DNA from: Methanosphaera sp. ISO3-F5
Lineage (GTDB): Archaea; Methanobacteriota; Methanobacteria; Methanobacteriales; Methanobacteriaceae
Length of the DNA: 64,000 nt
Direction of reading: 5' to 3'
Assembly: GCF_034480035.2 (NCBI RefSeq)
Contig: NZ_CP118753.2
Coordinates: 2,164,691 to 2,228,690, forward strand
Positions within the stretch are counted from its first letter, which is position 1, and every line of letters starts with the position of its first letter. This document shows, piece by piece, positions 45,711 to 55,141 of the stretch. The notes beneath the pieces were generated by a model, which saw only the letters and a program-made list of their open reading frames with translations, had not been told where the DNA came from and did no database searches. Both the position numbers and the translations under genes were made by a program.

Positions 45711-46313
45711 TTAATGCAGATTAATAACCTGCAAAGCAGTACTCTTAAACCAAGACCTTAAATTATTATCACAAGCATTCATATTCTCTGCACGCTCAAA
45801 CCAATCATTTAATTGTGATAGTTCAACACTACTTGGTGGCATACCATCAAAGATAATCCGAGCATATAAGTAATTAGCATCATCAATCTCCCAACCTGAA
45901 AGAATACTCTCAGCTAATTCAGCATTATTATCATCAATAGCATTTTTAAATCTTAACGCATTATTATGTGGACAAGGAACACTCTCTTTATTATCCGTAT
46001 TGTTTCTAGAAGTATTAGGAATACTTGTAGGGTTAGATTGAGGTATTTGCGTGGTCTGAACACTACTCTTATTTGTGCGACTCAATAATTTTCCGATAAG
46101 CCATCCAACAATAAACACGGGAACACTAAAGAATAATCCAAAAACAATTGCCGCTAAAAAAACAACAAAACCTGATACGTTAGTGTTTGGCTGAGAAATT
46201 CCAAACAAGAACATTAATACAAAAACAATCAGGGAAATAATTTTAGCTTTAGAAATTCTTTTTTGACCAGTATTTTCATCATCCTTATAAACAAGCATAG
46301 CCAGTAAATCCAT
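45711..46313 (-). CDS. Two-span membrane protein, 200 aa, unknown
   Basis: Residues ~22-40 (KIISLIVFVLMFLFGIS) and ~50-75 (VFLAAIVFGLFFSVPVFIVGWLIG) are hydrophobic helices. A Ser/Thr/Asn-rich linker follows, then a helical C-terminal domain (NALRFKNAIDDNNAELAESIL, LNDWFERAENMNACDN) which is predicted to be globular. No family is recognised. It sits in a minus-strand group of unknown genes (44955-47516) and could share a function with them. Confidence 0.6.
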   Translation of the reverse strand: MDLLAMLVYKDDENTGQKRISKAKIISLIVFVLMFLFGISQPNTNVSGFVVFLAAIVFGLFFSVPVFIVGWLIGKLLSRTNKSSVQTTQIPQSNPTSIPNTSRNNTDNKESVPCPHNNALRFKNAIDDNNAELAESILSGWEIDDANYLYARIIFDGMPPSSVELSQLNDWFERAENMNACDNNLRSWFKSTALQVINLH

Positions 46314-46385
46314 AAAATCACTTCACAATATCATTAATCTTATATAATATAACACCAATTCTTAAAATTATCCTAACACCAAAAA

Positions 46386-47516
46386 TTATCTATGAAATTC
46401 ATTATAAAACTTAACAAACAAATCAGGATCAAACACATTATTCTGATTATCATAATCTAACACAGTACATACTTCCGTACTTTTACTAGTACTAACACTA
46501 CAAACCCAGTAACTACTAATTCTCTTACGGAATGCATTTTGTAACAAATTCTTATTACTATAAGTGACAACCCACTTACTACAATCACGCTCAAATTTAA
46601 TTAATTTACGATACTCATGAACATGATAAACATATTCATCACCATACTCAGTAGAATAAACCTTCAAATCAAGACCTAACTCATCATCTAAAACCTTGGT
46701 AAAATGAGCATTAACCCGCAAATCTGCCCTAACAAGACTAGATTTTGAAAGAATAACATGATTAATTCCTTCTTCATTAATACTTAGTGGAAGCTGACCC
46801 TTATTCCATTCAAGAGCTGATTCAACAATCGCACATCTGACCTTTTTATCCTCAATCTCGTCACGAATCAACTTATAAGACAACAAACCCCTGCAACAAA
46901 TCTTATAAAACTTTAACTTAATCTTACCATATTCCTCACCCAGTAACTCCTCCTCATAAGGGGAATACTCGGGAAGATTATCATTAAATAATTGTCTTAC
47001 AAGACTACTGCTAAAACGTTTAGCTTCCAAATCATCAAAACCTGAAAACTTAACATTTTCCACAACATTTTCTAATTCATCCCACTCAATATAATAATCC
47101 TTTCCCTTGCTGGTAGTAATCTTAATATTATTATCACCAATACCAGAAATCAAATCCTTCTTATAAAAAGCCTTATGGGATAAAATTTCATTTTTCACAC
47201 TACTAAAATTCTCATTTAAACCAAACTTATGGGGAATATAATAATCAGATACATTAACATCACTAAAAATCCAGGAAAGAATGGAAGAGATGAAATTATC
47301 AACAGGTTCTCCCTTCAAGTATTCTTCTCTGGCACTGCAGAGACTATCCCAGGAAACAAAGTTATTCTCAATTTTCAAAAATTTCTCACCAATGCCTTTA
47401 ATTTTAAGACCATTTGGTAAAAAATCATTTTTATATTCATCCTTGTTATCGATAACAAATGTTTTTATAACATTAAAATTCTCATCAACATTAAAATTCA
47501 AACAATCTACAACCAC
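46386..47516 (-). CDS. Hypothetical protein, 376 aa
   Basis: A soluble protein without recognised domain. Two similar segments are visible: FLKIENNFVSWDSLCSAREEY (about 47-67) and IKITTSKGKDYYIEWDELENV (about 130-150), each of strand-strand-helix type with a Trp-Asp, suggesting an internal duplication of an ~85-residue module preceded by KNDFLPNGLKIKGIG and KKDLISGIGDNNIK. The C-terminal half is mixed alpha/beta with several Cys. Codon use is T-rich and similar to the two upstream-facing neighbours. Unknown function. Confidence 0.6.
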   Translation of the reverse strand: MVVDCLNFNVDENFNVIKTFVIDNKDEYKNDFLPNGLKIKGIGEKFLKIENNFVSWDSLCSAREEYLKGEPVDNFISSILSWIFSDVNVSDYYIPHKFGLNENFSSVKNEILSHKAFYKKDLISGIGDNNIKITTSKGKDYYIEWDELENVVENVKFSGFDDLEAKRFSSSLVRQLFNDNLPEYSPYEEELLGEEYGKIKLKFYKICCRGLLSYKLIRDEIEDKKVRCAIVESALEWNKGQLPLSINEEGINHVILSKSSLVRADLRVNAHFTKVLDDELGLDLKVYSTEYGDEYVYHVHEYRKLIKFERDCSKWVVTYSNKNLLQNAFRKRISSYWVCSVSTSKSTEVCTVLDYDNQNNVFDPDLFVKFYNEFHR

Positions 47517-47680
47517 AATTACACCTCCAAGAAAACAGTTTTATGTTCTGATTTAAATTATGTAACTTTCATATTATTAAATTATACAATACATATTAAT
47601 ACATAATATATTCTCAATAAAATTATATAATCCTTAATGAATATAAATTAATACATTAAAATAAAGGAAATCAAAATTTC

Positions 47681-48403
47681 ATGATTAATAAAAAGAAAAT
47701 AACTATAATTATATTAATAATCATAATTTCAATGACATTAATTGGAGTATACTATCTTAATCAGTATTATCCAACAGAAATAGATATTGCAAAATATAAT
47801 AATACTGATGTACAACTGGTTAAAACTTCAAATGGTCTGTTATTGGATGGTCCGGGAAACTCTAATGTGTTAATATTTTATCCTGGAGCAAAAATAGAAT
47901 ACACTGCATATGTACCATTATTATATAAGCTATCAGAAGAGGGTATAGACTGTATGCTAATACAGATGCCATATAACTTAGCGTTACTAGACAAAGATGC
48001 AGCAAGTATCATATTAAAAAATAATACTTATGATTACAAGAATTGGTATTTGGCAGGACACTCACTTGGGGGGTCTATGGCAGCAGAATATACGAGTGGT
48101 CATGAAACAAATATAACCGGATTAATATTGTTAGCATCTTACTCAACAAGTAAAATAAGCACACCCTCCTTATCTATATATGGTAGTGAAGATAAGGTAT
48201 TGAACATGGATAATTACCAAAAAAACAAGAAAAACTTGGAAAAAATAAATGAATATCAAATCATGGGAGGAAACCATGCACAATATGCGTATTATGGAAA
48301 ACAAGAGAAAGATGGTGAAGCATCAATAACAACTGAAGAACAAATAGGTATTACATCAAAAGAGATAATTAAATTCGTAAATGAGACTTCACAATCCTTT
48401 TAA
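47681..48403 (+). CDS. Membrane-anchored alpha/beta hydrolase
   Basis: 240 aa. One N-terminal helix (ITIIILIIIISMTLIGVYYL) anchors or exports the protein. The catalytic triad is visible: Ser in AGHSLGGSMAAEY (about 128), Asp in YGSEDKVLN (about 172), His in GGNHAQYAYY (about 198). The fold resembles PF12695-type hydrolases with NVLIFYPGAKIEYTAY as the oxyanion strand. The active site likely faces outside. Substrate unknown; an ester or peptide of the envelope or diet is possible. Confidence 0.75.
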   Translation: MINKKKITIIILIIIISMTLIGVYYLNQYYPTEIDIAKYNNTDVQLVKTSNGLLLDGPGNSNVLIFYPGAKIEYTAYVPLLYKLSEEGIDCMLIQMPYNLALLDKDAASIILKNNTYDYKNWYLAGHSLGGSMAAEYTSGHETNITGLILLASYSTSKISTPSLSIYGSEDKVLNMDNYQKNKKNLEKINEYQIMGGNHAQYAYYGKQEKDGEASITTEEQIGITSKEIIKFVNETSQSF

Positions 48404-48439
48404 ATACTTTTTTTTATAAAATTTGATGATCATGTGCTG

Positions 48440-49478
48440 TTAATATGGGTTTATCTGATTTTCTGATAAGAAAACATTGATTGTTATATGTATGTCCTCT
48501 TTTATTTCCTGCATTTCAGGTTCATCATCATATATCATTACATTTTTCATATTTTTAACATATATCTCTTTGAGTTTCTTAGGGTTTGTTTTAATGTATG
48601 TTTCATGTACACTATTTTTGCTTCGTCCTTGTAATGCATCAACATATTCTGCGACAAGTTGTATGTTACTTGCATGAAATTTTCTTAAGCTATGTGTTCT
48701 GAAGAATCTGTAGTTTCCCTTGAATCCCCATCCCATTTCATCATTAATCATCTGAAATTGTTTCATAAGATAAGACCCATTAAACGGGAATAATTTATCA
48801 TTTCTTTTAAGATTTTTTCTTGTTTTAAGATATTTAATTATATAGTGCTTGCTTCTGAAGAACAGAAAGTATAATAATATTTATCTGTCTTAATTCGTCT
48901 AAGATAAATCGTTGGAACAACATCATTTCTTCCAGATAATTCCTCAAGAATATACTTTAAATCCTTATTTTCATAATCGTTCTCTATTCCATTAATAAAT
49001 CATCTACGGTTAATGATAATGTTTCTGCTTTAGCAGTTCCACTACTTGACATGAAAAGAATTAATGCTTTAAGAGGTAATGATGAAAATTCTAGTGCAGC
49101 TTTTATATGTTCTTTAGTTGGAAGATCCAAATAATTTGTCATATACTGCTTATTATATTTTACATCAGGTAAATAAGGAATTTCTATTTCATAATGAACA
49201 TAAAAAGTTTTCAGTTTGGAAAAATAAGTTTTCACAGTATTTGACGACAAACCAGATTCCAATAAATGAGTTCTATATGTTAATAATCTATTTTTTAATC
49301 GTCGTTCTTTTAAGGGTATGCCATTTTTTTCATCTTCTTCTGCTTCTCTAAGTAATTCATCAATACTACAATTATGAAATTTAGTATATTGAAGTAATGT
49401 GGAGACATATCCCTGTTTTGTACTATCTTTAATATTTCTATCTTTACAAAATTTTATAAAATAATTATTTTTATACAT
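48440..49478 (-). pseudogene. Disrupted tyrosine recombinase (XerA/phage-integrase type)
   Basis: Protein similarity to an integrase runs through three frames. The N-terminal SAM-like domain starts MYKNNYFIKFCKDRN and reads to LSLTVDDLLME at 48984. A second piece (ENDYENKDLKYILEELSGRN ... KYYYTFCSSEAS) lies between. The C-terminal piece has IKYLKTRKNLKRNDKLFPF, HSLRKFHASN and the tyrosine in HETYIKTNP. At least two frameshifts separate them. The first active-site Arg also seems lost (SSGTAKAETLSL instead of G-x-R). It is a decayed integrase from a lost mobile element, or a domesticated gene gone to ruin. Confidence 0.8.
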
Positions 49479-49572
49479 AACATTATTATTGTATAAATTA
49501 TTATTAATCACTGTTGAATAATATAAAACATCAACATTTGTAAAATTAACATAGTAAAAAATATTTAAGAAA

Positions 49573-49583
49573 GGGGGGGGGGG
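49573..49583. repeat. Poly-G tract of 11
   Basis: Eleven consecutive G on the plus strand (C on the minus strand), in DNA where even four are rare. It lies between the 3' end of the acyltransferase gene and the integrase remnant. Such tracts slip during replication and can drive phase variation. Confidence 0.85.
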
Positions 49584-49605
49584 TGAAGAAAAATTATAGC
49601 TTTTT

Positions 49606-50655
49606 TCATGCTCTTGCACTAATACTTCTAAGGTATGGTAATCTATGTAATACTTCTATAATAATTTCACTAATAACTAATGCTAATAGTATGTTAATTA
49701 AAATCATTATAAATGTGAATTTTTCAGTATTTAATATGCTTATTTTTGTTAAAAAGTTTATTACAAGTATGTTTACTAAGTATATTCCATAGGTATCCTT
49801 GCTAATCCTTACAATTAAATTATTAATTTCTGGTTTAATTTTTGTATAATCAATATTCTTTATTATAATGAAAAGTCCAATGGATTGTAGGAATGCTCCT
49901 GGAGTAATATCTCCTAATCTAATAAAGAATAGTGACTGTGATAATTGTAGGTGTGAAAAAATTATTGTTCCCATGATTGTGAATAGTGAGCCTACAATAA
50001 ACATTATTAATCCGTACTTTTTATTATTTAATATTGGATGGTCTTTTATTGTTAGATAATAACCTAATATGAAGTATCCTATTGATCCTGTAAAATATAT
50101 CAGGTAATCAAATAGTACTGTTTTTATATTCAGGAATTGTAGTAAACTAATTATTAACCATATTGCTAGGAAGTATTCTATCTCGTTCATCTCTGCTTTT
50201 TGTATCCAAGTTGATATTATTGGTGAAAGTAAGTATAATCCTATTATCATATATACATACCAGAATTGAACACTTATTTGTAATGGATCTAAAAAACTAT
50301 TTCCTATATAGCCTAGTAGGTCTATAATTGTCCAGGTACTTCCAAGTGCATCCTTAAATAATACTTTGATTATTGCATATATTATTATCCAGAATACGAA
50401 TGGTATTATTATTCTTTTTAGTCTACGGGGTATTGATGTGATTGGTTGGGGTTTTCTAAGTAACAGATAACCGGAGGCTAATATAAATAATATTATAGCA
50501 AAACGAAATATTGAAGCTGCAATTACTGATTCATACCATGGTAGGGTGAATAAATAATTATCATTTAATAAATGGGATGATGAATGTATTCCAATTACTC
50601 CAATTATGGCAATTACTTTAAGATAATCTATCCATAAAATTCTATTTGTTGTCAT
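49606..50655 (-). CDS. Acyltransferase 3 family membrane protein
   Basis: 349 aa with about ten transmembrane helices. The family start is clear: WIDYLKVIAIIGVIGIHSSS (about 8-27) with the catalytic-type His, and the basic turn RRLKRIIIPFVFWIIIYAI (about 77-95). Relatives O-acetylate or O-succinylate surface sugars. The 3' end stops 23 bp from the 11-G tract, so slippage there would not change this protein but could affect 3' sequence. Substrate unknown; cell-wall or glycan decoration is likely. Confidence 0.85.
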   Translation of the reverse strand: MTTNRILWIDYLKVIAIIGVIGIHSSSHLLNDNYLFTLPWYESVIAASIFRFAIILFILASGYLLLRKPQPITSIPRRLKRIIIPFVFWIIIYAIIKVLFKDALGSTWTIIDLLGYIGNSFLDPLQISVQFWYVYMIIGLYLLSPIISTWIQKAEMNEIEYFLAIWLIISLLQFLNIKTVLFDYLIYFTGSIGYFILGYYLTIKDHPILNNKKYGLIMFIVGSLFTIMGTIIFSHLQLSQSLFFIRLGDITPGAFLQSIGLFIIIKNIDYTKIKPEINNLIVRISKDTYGIYLVNILVINFLTKISILNTEKFTFIMILINILLALVISEIIIEVLHRLPYLRSISARA

Positions 50656-50874
50656 TAGTGAGGTGTTGTCTATTAAAGTTATTAAATTTATTTAAATTCC
50701 CTTACCAATGATGAGGTATGTTATTAATAATATTGTATTATTAAATAGAAAATATTTTTCTTATTTGAATGTTTTTAGAAAGTTATTTCGAATTGAATAT
50801 AAATATTAAAATAGATTTATTATTATTTCATAATATCTTAGGATTATTCTGATCTTTTTTTCAATTAAACCAGA

Positions 50875-51888
50875 TTAAATTACAACATGAACACTTAATA
50901 ATAAAAGTAATAATATAATGTTCAATACAGTAAATATTATCAGATACCTATGTTTAAATTCATTACATTCTCGTACAATTATATTGTAAGAAATTAAATT
51001 TGCCATAGATGCTATAAGAGTACCAAATCCACCAATATTTATCCCTACAATTATTGCTTCAAAATTCTTACTAAACCCGCTAAGTAACATTGCAGTAGGC
51101 ACATTAGAAATAACCTGAGAAACAAGTACACCACATAAAACTTCATTTCCAATAATCCATCTTTTAAATAATAAACTAAAAAAGGTAATATTTTCTAAAT
51201 TTCCTATCAAGATAAATAATGTTATGAATGTTAACAATAAATAATAATCAACACCCCTAAAAACCCTTTTAAAGAAATTCTTCTTCGTAAATTCTACTTT
51301 ACCTATATTATGTATTGTAATATCCTCCTTAGGTATGATAGATAAAATTATGATCAAAAATATTACTGAAACAATAATATATGGTACGAGTATTAAGAAA
51401 AATGTTTCAAAGGGAATATGTGATAAAGTATACAGTACAATATTATGTGGGGCCCCAACAGGGAGAACCATACATCCAACATTAGCTGCTATAGTCTGTA
51501 AACAAACAGTTATTATTATCAAATCTGCACGTTTAACTTTTTTTAAAGCCATAATTGAAAATGGTACAAATATGATTAATGAAACATCATTTGTTATGAA
51601 TATTGAACTGAAAAAACAAATAAAAACTAATATTAATAATAATTGTTGCGTATTTCCTGTTTTTGTTAATAATTTTCTTACCATAAACTCAAAAACAGTC
51701 AGATTTTTTAATATTTCAACAATAATCATAATTACAGAAAGTAATATGATAGTATCCCAGTTAATATAATTCAAATAATTAATGTTTGGTTTTACAAAAA
51801 AACATGAAATAATAGCTAAAATTAACGATACTGAGAACACTGTTTCATTTTTAAAAAAATTAAATGTTTTATCTATTATTTCTGCCAT
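50875..51888 (-). CDS. Ion/dicarboxylate transporter of the IT superfamily
   Basis: 337 aa with about nine or ten helices. NWDTIILLSVIMIIVEIL (about 41-58), FFSSIFITNDVSLIIFVPFS (about 93-112), ANVGCMVLPVGAPHNIVLY (about 137-155) and VISNVPTAMLLSGF (about 262) match the repeated signature (N-x-x loops) of ArsB/NhaD/CitT-like transporters. The length is shorter than most (400+), so one or more helices are missing relative to typical members. Anion or Na+/H+ exchange is possible; the substrate is unknown. Confidence 0.75.
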   Translation of the reverse strand: MAEIIDKTFNFFKNETVFSVSLILAIISCFFVKPNINYLNYINWDTIILLSVIMIIVEILKNLTVFEFMVRKLLTKTGNTQQLLLILVFICFFSSIFITNDVSLIIFVPFSIMALKKVKRADLIIITVCLQTIAANVGCMVLPVGAPHNIVLYTLSHIPFETFFLILVPYIIVSVIFLIIILSIIPKEDITIHNIGKVEFTKKNFFKRVFRGVDYYLLLTFITLFILIGNLENITFFSLLFKRWIIGNEVLCGVLVSQVISNVPTAMLLSGFSKNFEAIIVGINIGGFGTLIASMANLISYNIIVRECNEFKHRYLIIFTVLNIILLLLLLSVHVVI

Positions 51889-52099
51889 AATATTATTTTA
51901 GTAAAAAAAGTTACATATCTTTTTTCATTCTAGAATTGATTTATTGGTAATACTTATTTATAGCAATATGACACTAGTAACCCCGTAACATGTTTATTCA
52001 TATTTTATTGTTTTTTATTCTTTTTTTTCAATTATTTTTGATGATATATTTATATTTAATATGGTTCTACTAGTATTAAGATACAAGGTGGTGTTTTTA

Positions 52100-52657
52100 A
52101 TGATGCGTGATGACTATACTATTGAATGTTTTGAAAAGGATGTGCCTTTAGACGAGATTAGAAGAAATTACATTAATTTTGAACATACTGAGAAGTTATG
52201 TAGGATGTGTAGGTGTCATACTAATAATTGGACTTGCCCTCCTTTTAATCAGGATCAGATAAGTATTTGGGAAAAATATGATAACATCAAATTAATATTG
52301 TTAAAGTTTAATTTCACAAGTAATGCATTACAAAAAGTATTTGAGGATGAAAAAATAATGGAATATTCATTTGATTTACATCATGGCGAGAAAACTTTAA
52401 TTGAACCATACTTAAAAAGTTTAGAAGAAGAATTGGATGGATGTTATCTGACATGTGGACCATGTGTTAATTGTAAGGAATGTCAAAGATTAAATGGTAA
52501 ATCATGTGTTATGCCAGATAAAAGAAAATATGCCATGGAAGCATTAGGTGCTGATATCATAGGTATTAGTAAGGATTATTTTGGTATCAATTTGCAATGG
52601 ATACATGAAAACAAATTACCGGAATATATCATTATGATGGTCTCTGTATTATACTAA
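52100..52657 (+). CDS. DUF2284 Cys-rich metal-binding protein
   Basis: About 185 aa. Cys groups CRMCRCHTNNWTCPPF (about 30-45) and LTCGPCVNCKECQRLNGKSC (about 117-136), followed by MPDKRKYAMEALGADI, are those of DUF2284 proteins, which probably bind an Fe-S or other metal center. The start at ATG 52100 is set by the AAGGTGGTGTTTTTA ribosome site; the upstream in-frame extension lacks one. Role unknown, perhaps sensing or binding corrinoid or metal. Confidence 0.82.
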   Translation: MMRDDYTIECFEKDVPLDEIRRNYINFEHTEKLCRMCRCHTNNWTCPPFNQDQISIWEKYDNIKLILLKFNFTSNALQKVFEDEKIMEYSFDLHHGEKTLIEPYLKSLEEELDGCYLTCGPCVNCKECQRLNGKSCVMPDKRKYAMEALGADIIGISKDYFGINLQWIHENKLPEYIIMMVSVLY

Positions 52658-52707
52658 AATTTAATTATATTCTATTTTCAGATATATTAATTAAGGGTGA
52701 ACTAATT

Positions 52708-53043
52708 ATGGCTGAGAATAAAATAACTTATGAAGATATTAAACGTTATGAATTTGTCTTAGGTAAAGTTCCATCATTACTTTTAGGGACGATGATTCGT
52801 AGAAATTCTAATCTTGTTGGAAAGTTTGAATCTACTATCACTAAAAATTTAAGCTCTTTGAACGAAGTTCAACAAAAACAGTTAGATACAGTGCTGAATT
52901 CTGATATAAGTGATTTACAGAATGTTCTTAGGGATGCTTATGAAAAATCAGGTAAAAAACAGTATAAACAGTTATCTGAGCCTAAAGCAGCTAAATTCAT
53001 TGAAAATAACTTGAAAGAATTAGAAAAGTTAATAAAAAAATAA
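52708..53043 (+). CDS. Hypothetical helical protein, 111 aa
   Basis: An all-helical soluble protein (KITYEDIKRYEFVLGKVPSL; LNEVQQKQLDTVLNSDISDL; AAKFIENNLKELEKLIKK) with no Cys, no signal peptide and a basic C-terminus. No family is recognised. GGGTGAACTAATT precedes the ATG. It follows the DUF2284 gene by 50 bp in the same direction and is convergent with a PRC-barrel gene. Confidence 0.65.
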   Translation: MAENKITYEDIKRYEFVLGKVPSLLLGTMIRRNSNLVGKFESTITKNLSSLNEVQQKQLDTVLNSDISDLQNVLRDAYEKSGKKQYKQLSEPKAAKFIENNLKELEKLIKK

Positions 53044-53071
53044 GTATTTTAAGAATATTCTTTAAATATTC

Positions 53072-53623
53072 TTATTTTATGTCAACTTTCACAGATTCTT
53101 TTTCTTCTTCAGATTCTTCAGTTTCTTCAGATTCCTCTGTGAATACTTTGTTAATAAGTATGTAATCTCCAATACTGGATATGTCCTCTATTTTAACGGT
53201 TTTCTGATCTTTTGGTTTTCCGAAAGTGGTTGATGAACTTGATAATTCTATGGATAATATCTTATGAGTGTCAATGTCAATTTCTATGTCATACACTTTA
53301 CCTGCAACATTTCCTTCGGTATCTAAGATTGTTTTTCCTAGGAAATTGTTTAGTTTCACTACTCCTGCCTCTGTTTCTGGTAATTTATCTAGCTTACTAC
53401 TTTCTAGATCTTCAATAAGTCTTGAAACTTGTATGTAATCTCCTACTGTAATTATATCACTTACAGGTATGTCATAATATTTTTTACTGAGTGGATTTCC
53501 TACTGATCCAAATATGTTGGTTACTTCTAATGTTTTAGTGTTTAAGTTTATTTCTGCAAGTTTTGCAAGGTCTCTTGCTTGTTTGTCAATAATTTTTTTT
53601 CCTAGAATATCTTTAGCGTTCAA
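53072..53623 (-). CDS. Protein with two PRC-barrel domains
   Basis: 183 aa with two tandem PRC-barrel units of ~75 residues. Unit 1 begins LGKKIIDKQARDLAKLAEIN and unit 2 LGKTILDTEGNVAGKVYDIE, each with a later SDIITVGDYIQVSR or EDISSIGDYILINK segment. The C-terminus is an acidic run (EESEETEESEEEKESV). PRC barrels are protein-interaction modules linked to RNA metabolism and, in archaea, cell division (CdpB-type). Separated from a single-PRC gene by pyrE only. Confidence 0.82.
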   Translation of the reverse strand: MNAKDILGKKIIDKQARDLAKLAEINLNTKTLEVTNIFGSVGNPLSKKYYDIPVSDIITVGDYIQVSRLIEDLESSKLDKLPETEAGVVKLNNFLGKTILDTEGNVAGKVYDIEIDIDTHKILSIELSSSSTTFGKPKDQKTVKIEDISSIGDYILINKVFTEESEETEESEEEKESVKVDIK

Positions 53624-53693
53624 TTTATTATCTCCATTATACTATATTATATATACTATATTTCTTCCTTTATTTATTATTACTTTTTCCAAT

Positions 53694-54236
53694 CTAATTA
53701 TTTAAATATTCTTTAAACTCTGATATTGTTAATAATGGAGTGAATTTAATACCATTTTCTTCAAAAGTTTCTTTTGCTCCTTCTTCTCGGTCAACGATTA
53801 CAAATGCTTCTGTGATATTTCCTTTGTTTTCTCTGATTACCTTAATTGCTTTTAGTAATGATCCACCTGTTGTTGTAACATCTTCTACAATAACAACATT
53901 ATCATTTTCCAACAATTCCCCTTCTATCTGTTTGCTTGTTCCATATGATTTTTTCTCTTTTCTTATCATAAGCATTGGTTTTTTGGAAATAAGAGAAGTT
54001 GCAGTTGCTATTGGAACAGCTCCTAATGCAGGTCCTGCTACTTTATCAATGTCAGTACCTTCTATTTTTTCGGTAATTAGGTGTGCTACACTGTCTAATA
54101 TTTCAGGCATTGTTATTGCTTTTTTCATGTCCACATAGTAACTGCTTTTTTTTCCGGATGATAATGTAAAGTCACCAAATTTTATTACATCATTTTCTTT
54201 TAATAATTCTAATAATTTTTCTTTATAATCTACCAT
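53694..54236 (-). CDS. pyrE: Orotate phosphoribosyltransferase
   Basis: 180 aa, forms orotidine 5'-phosphate from orotate and PRPP in pyrimidine synthesis. The PRPP loop VVIVEDVTTTGGSLLKAIKVI (about 113-133), the substrate segment FTLSSGKKSSYYVDMKK (about 22-38) and KKSYGTSKQIEGEL are all present. No other pyrimidine gene is adjacent. It lies between two PRC-barrel genes on the same strand. Confidence 0.93.
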   Translation of the reverse strand: MVDYKEKLLELLKENDVIKFGDFTLSSGKKSSYYVDMKKAITMPEILDSVAHLITEKIEGTDIDKVAGPALGAVPIATATSLISKKPMLMIRKEKKSYGTSKQIEGELLENDNVVIVEDVTTTGGSLLKAIKVIRENKGNITEAFVIVDREEGAKETFEENGIKFTPLLTISEFKEYLNN

Positions 54237-54255
54237 TATTCAGTCCCCTCATATT

Positions 54256-54516
54256 TTAATACATGTTTAATATCTCGTTTAATGATTCTTTTAATATGAT
54301 TTTGTCACCTACACTACCTACTTCTTCGAAAGGTATTATTTCTTCAGAAGTTTTATTTCCACGGTTAAATAAACCATCTGTTTTCTCTTCTTTTATGATT
54401 ATTATTGATTCAATTTTTTTAGTAGAAGCATCTATTTCAATATCTTTTACTTTACCAAGTATATTAGCTTGAGTATCTAATACTTCCTTATTTATTATAT
54501 CATCTATTAAACGCAT
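54256..54516 (-). CDS. Single PRC-barrel protein
   Basis: About 86 aa, one PRC barrel (MRLIDDIINKEVLDTQANIL ... ILGKVKDIEID; EEVGSVGDKIILKES). I take ATG 54516, 3 nt after GTGAT; the GTG at 54525 belongs to that ribosome site. It is the first gene of the minus-strand trio with pyrE and the double-PRC gene. CdpB-like or RNA-related roles are possible. Confidence 0.8.
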   Translation of the reverse strand: MRLIDDIINKEVLDTQANILGKVKDIEIDASTKKIESIIIIKEEKTDGLFNRGNKTSEEIIPFEEVGSVGDKIILKESLNEILNMY

Positions 54517-54615
54517 ATTAATCACTATTATACTATTTTAGTTTTTAATAAATTTATTATTTATTATCAATGTGGACATAAATATAATATATGTAAATGA
54601 CTAAGGAGGTAGTGT

Positions 54616-55125
54616 ATGAAAGTATATGTATTGGATGCATCAGGATTAATAAATGGTTTCTACTCAGAAGATTATCAAAACATCATGACATCTTCAACGA
54701 TAAACGAAATAAAAGATATTAACACTGAAATGTTACTAAACAACTTAATCAATGAAAAACGGGTCATAATAGAAGATGTAGATTACAGTAAAGATGAAGA
54801 AATAATGGAAGTCCTATTATCAAGTGGAGATCTGATGAGGTTATCAGATACTGATAAAGATATCATAGCATTAGCATTAAAATATAAACGGGATGGAAAT
54901 AATGTAATAACAGTTACAGATGATTATTCCATGCAAAATGCACTGAAACTATTAAACATTAAATTTAAAAGTGTCAGAACAGCAGGAATAAAAAATACAA
55001 TAAAATGGAAGAAAATATGTAAAGGATGCAGACAAGAATACCCCGCTGATACAAAACTAGAAGAATGTGACATCTGTGGCTCACCCATCATAAGAAAAAG
55101 AATGAAAGCACATAGCAATCACTAA
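54616..55125 (+). CDS. nob1: Nob1-type endoribonuclease (rRNA maturation)
   Basis: 169 aa. PIN nuclease domain with the acidic residues in VLDASGLINGF (Asp6), LSDTDKDIIALAL (about 76-88) and TVTDDYSMQN (about 100), then a C-terminal zinc ribbon CKGCRQEYP ... CDICGSPI. This order is that of archaeal Nob1, which cuts the 3' end of 16S rRNA. A strong AAGGAGGTAGT precedes the ATG. It ends 16 bp before the DUF2117 gene. Confidence 0.88.
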   Translation: MKVYVLDASGLINGFYSEDYQNIMTSSTINEIKDINTEMLLNNLINEKRVIIEDVDYSKDEEIMEVLLSSGDLMRLSDTDKDIIALALKYKRDGNNVITVTDDYSMQNALKLLNIKFKSVRTAGIKNTIKWKKICKGCRQEYPADTKLEECDICGSPIIRKRMKAHSNH

Positions 55126-55141
55126 AGAAAAGGGGATCTAC

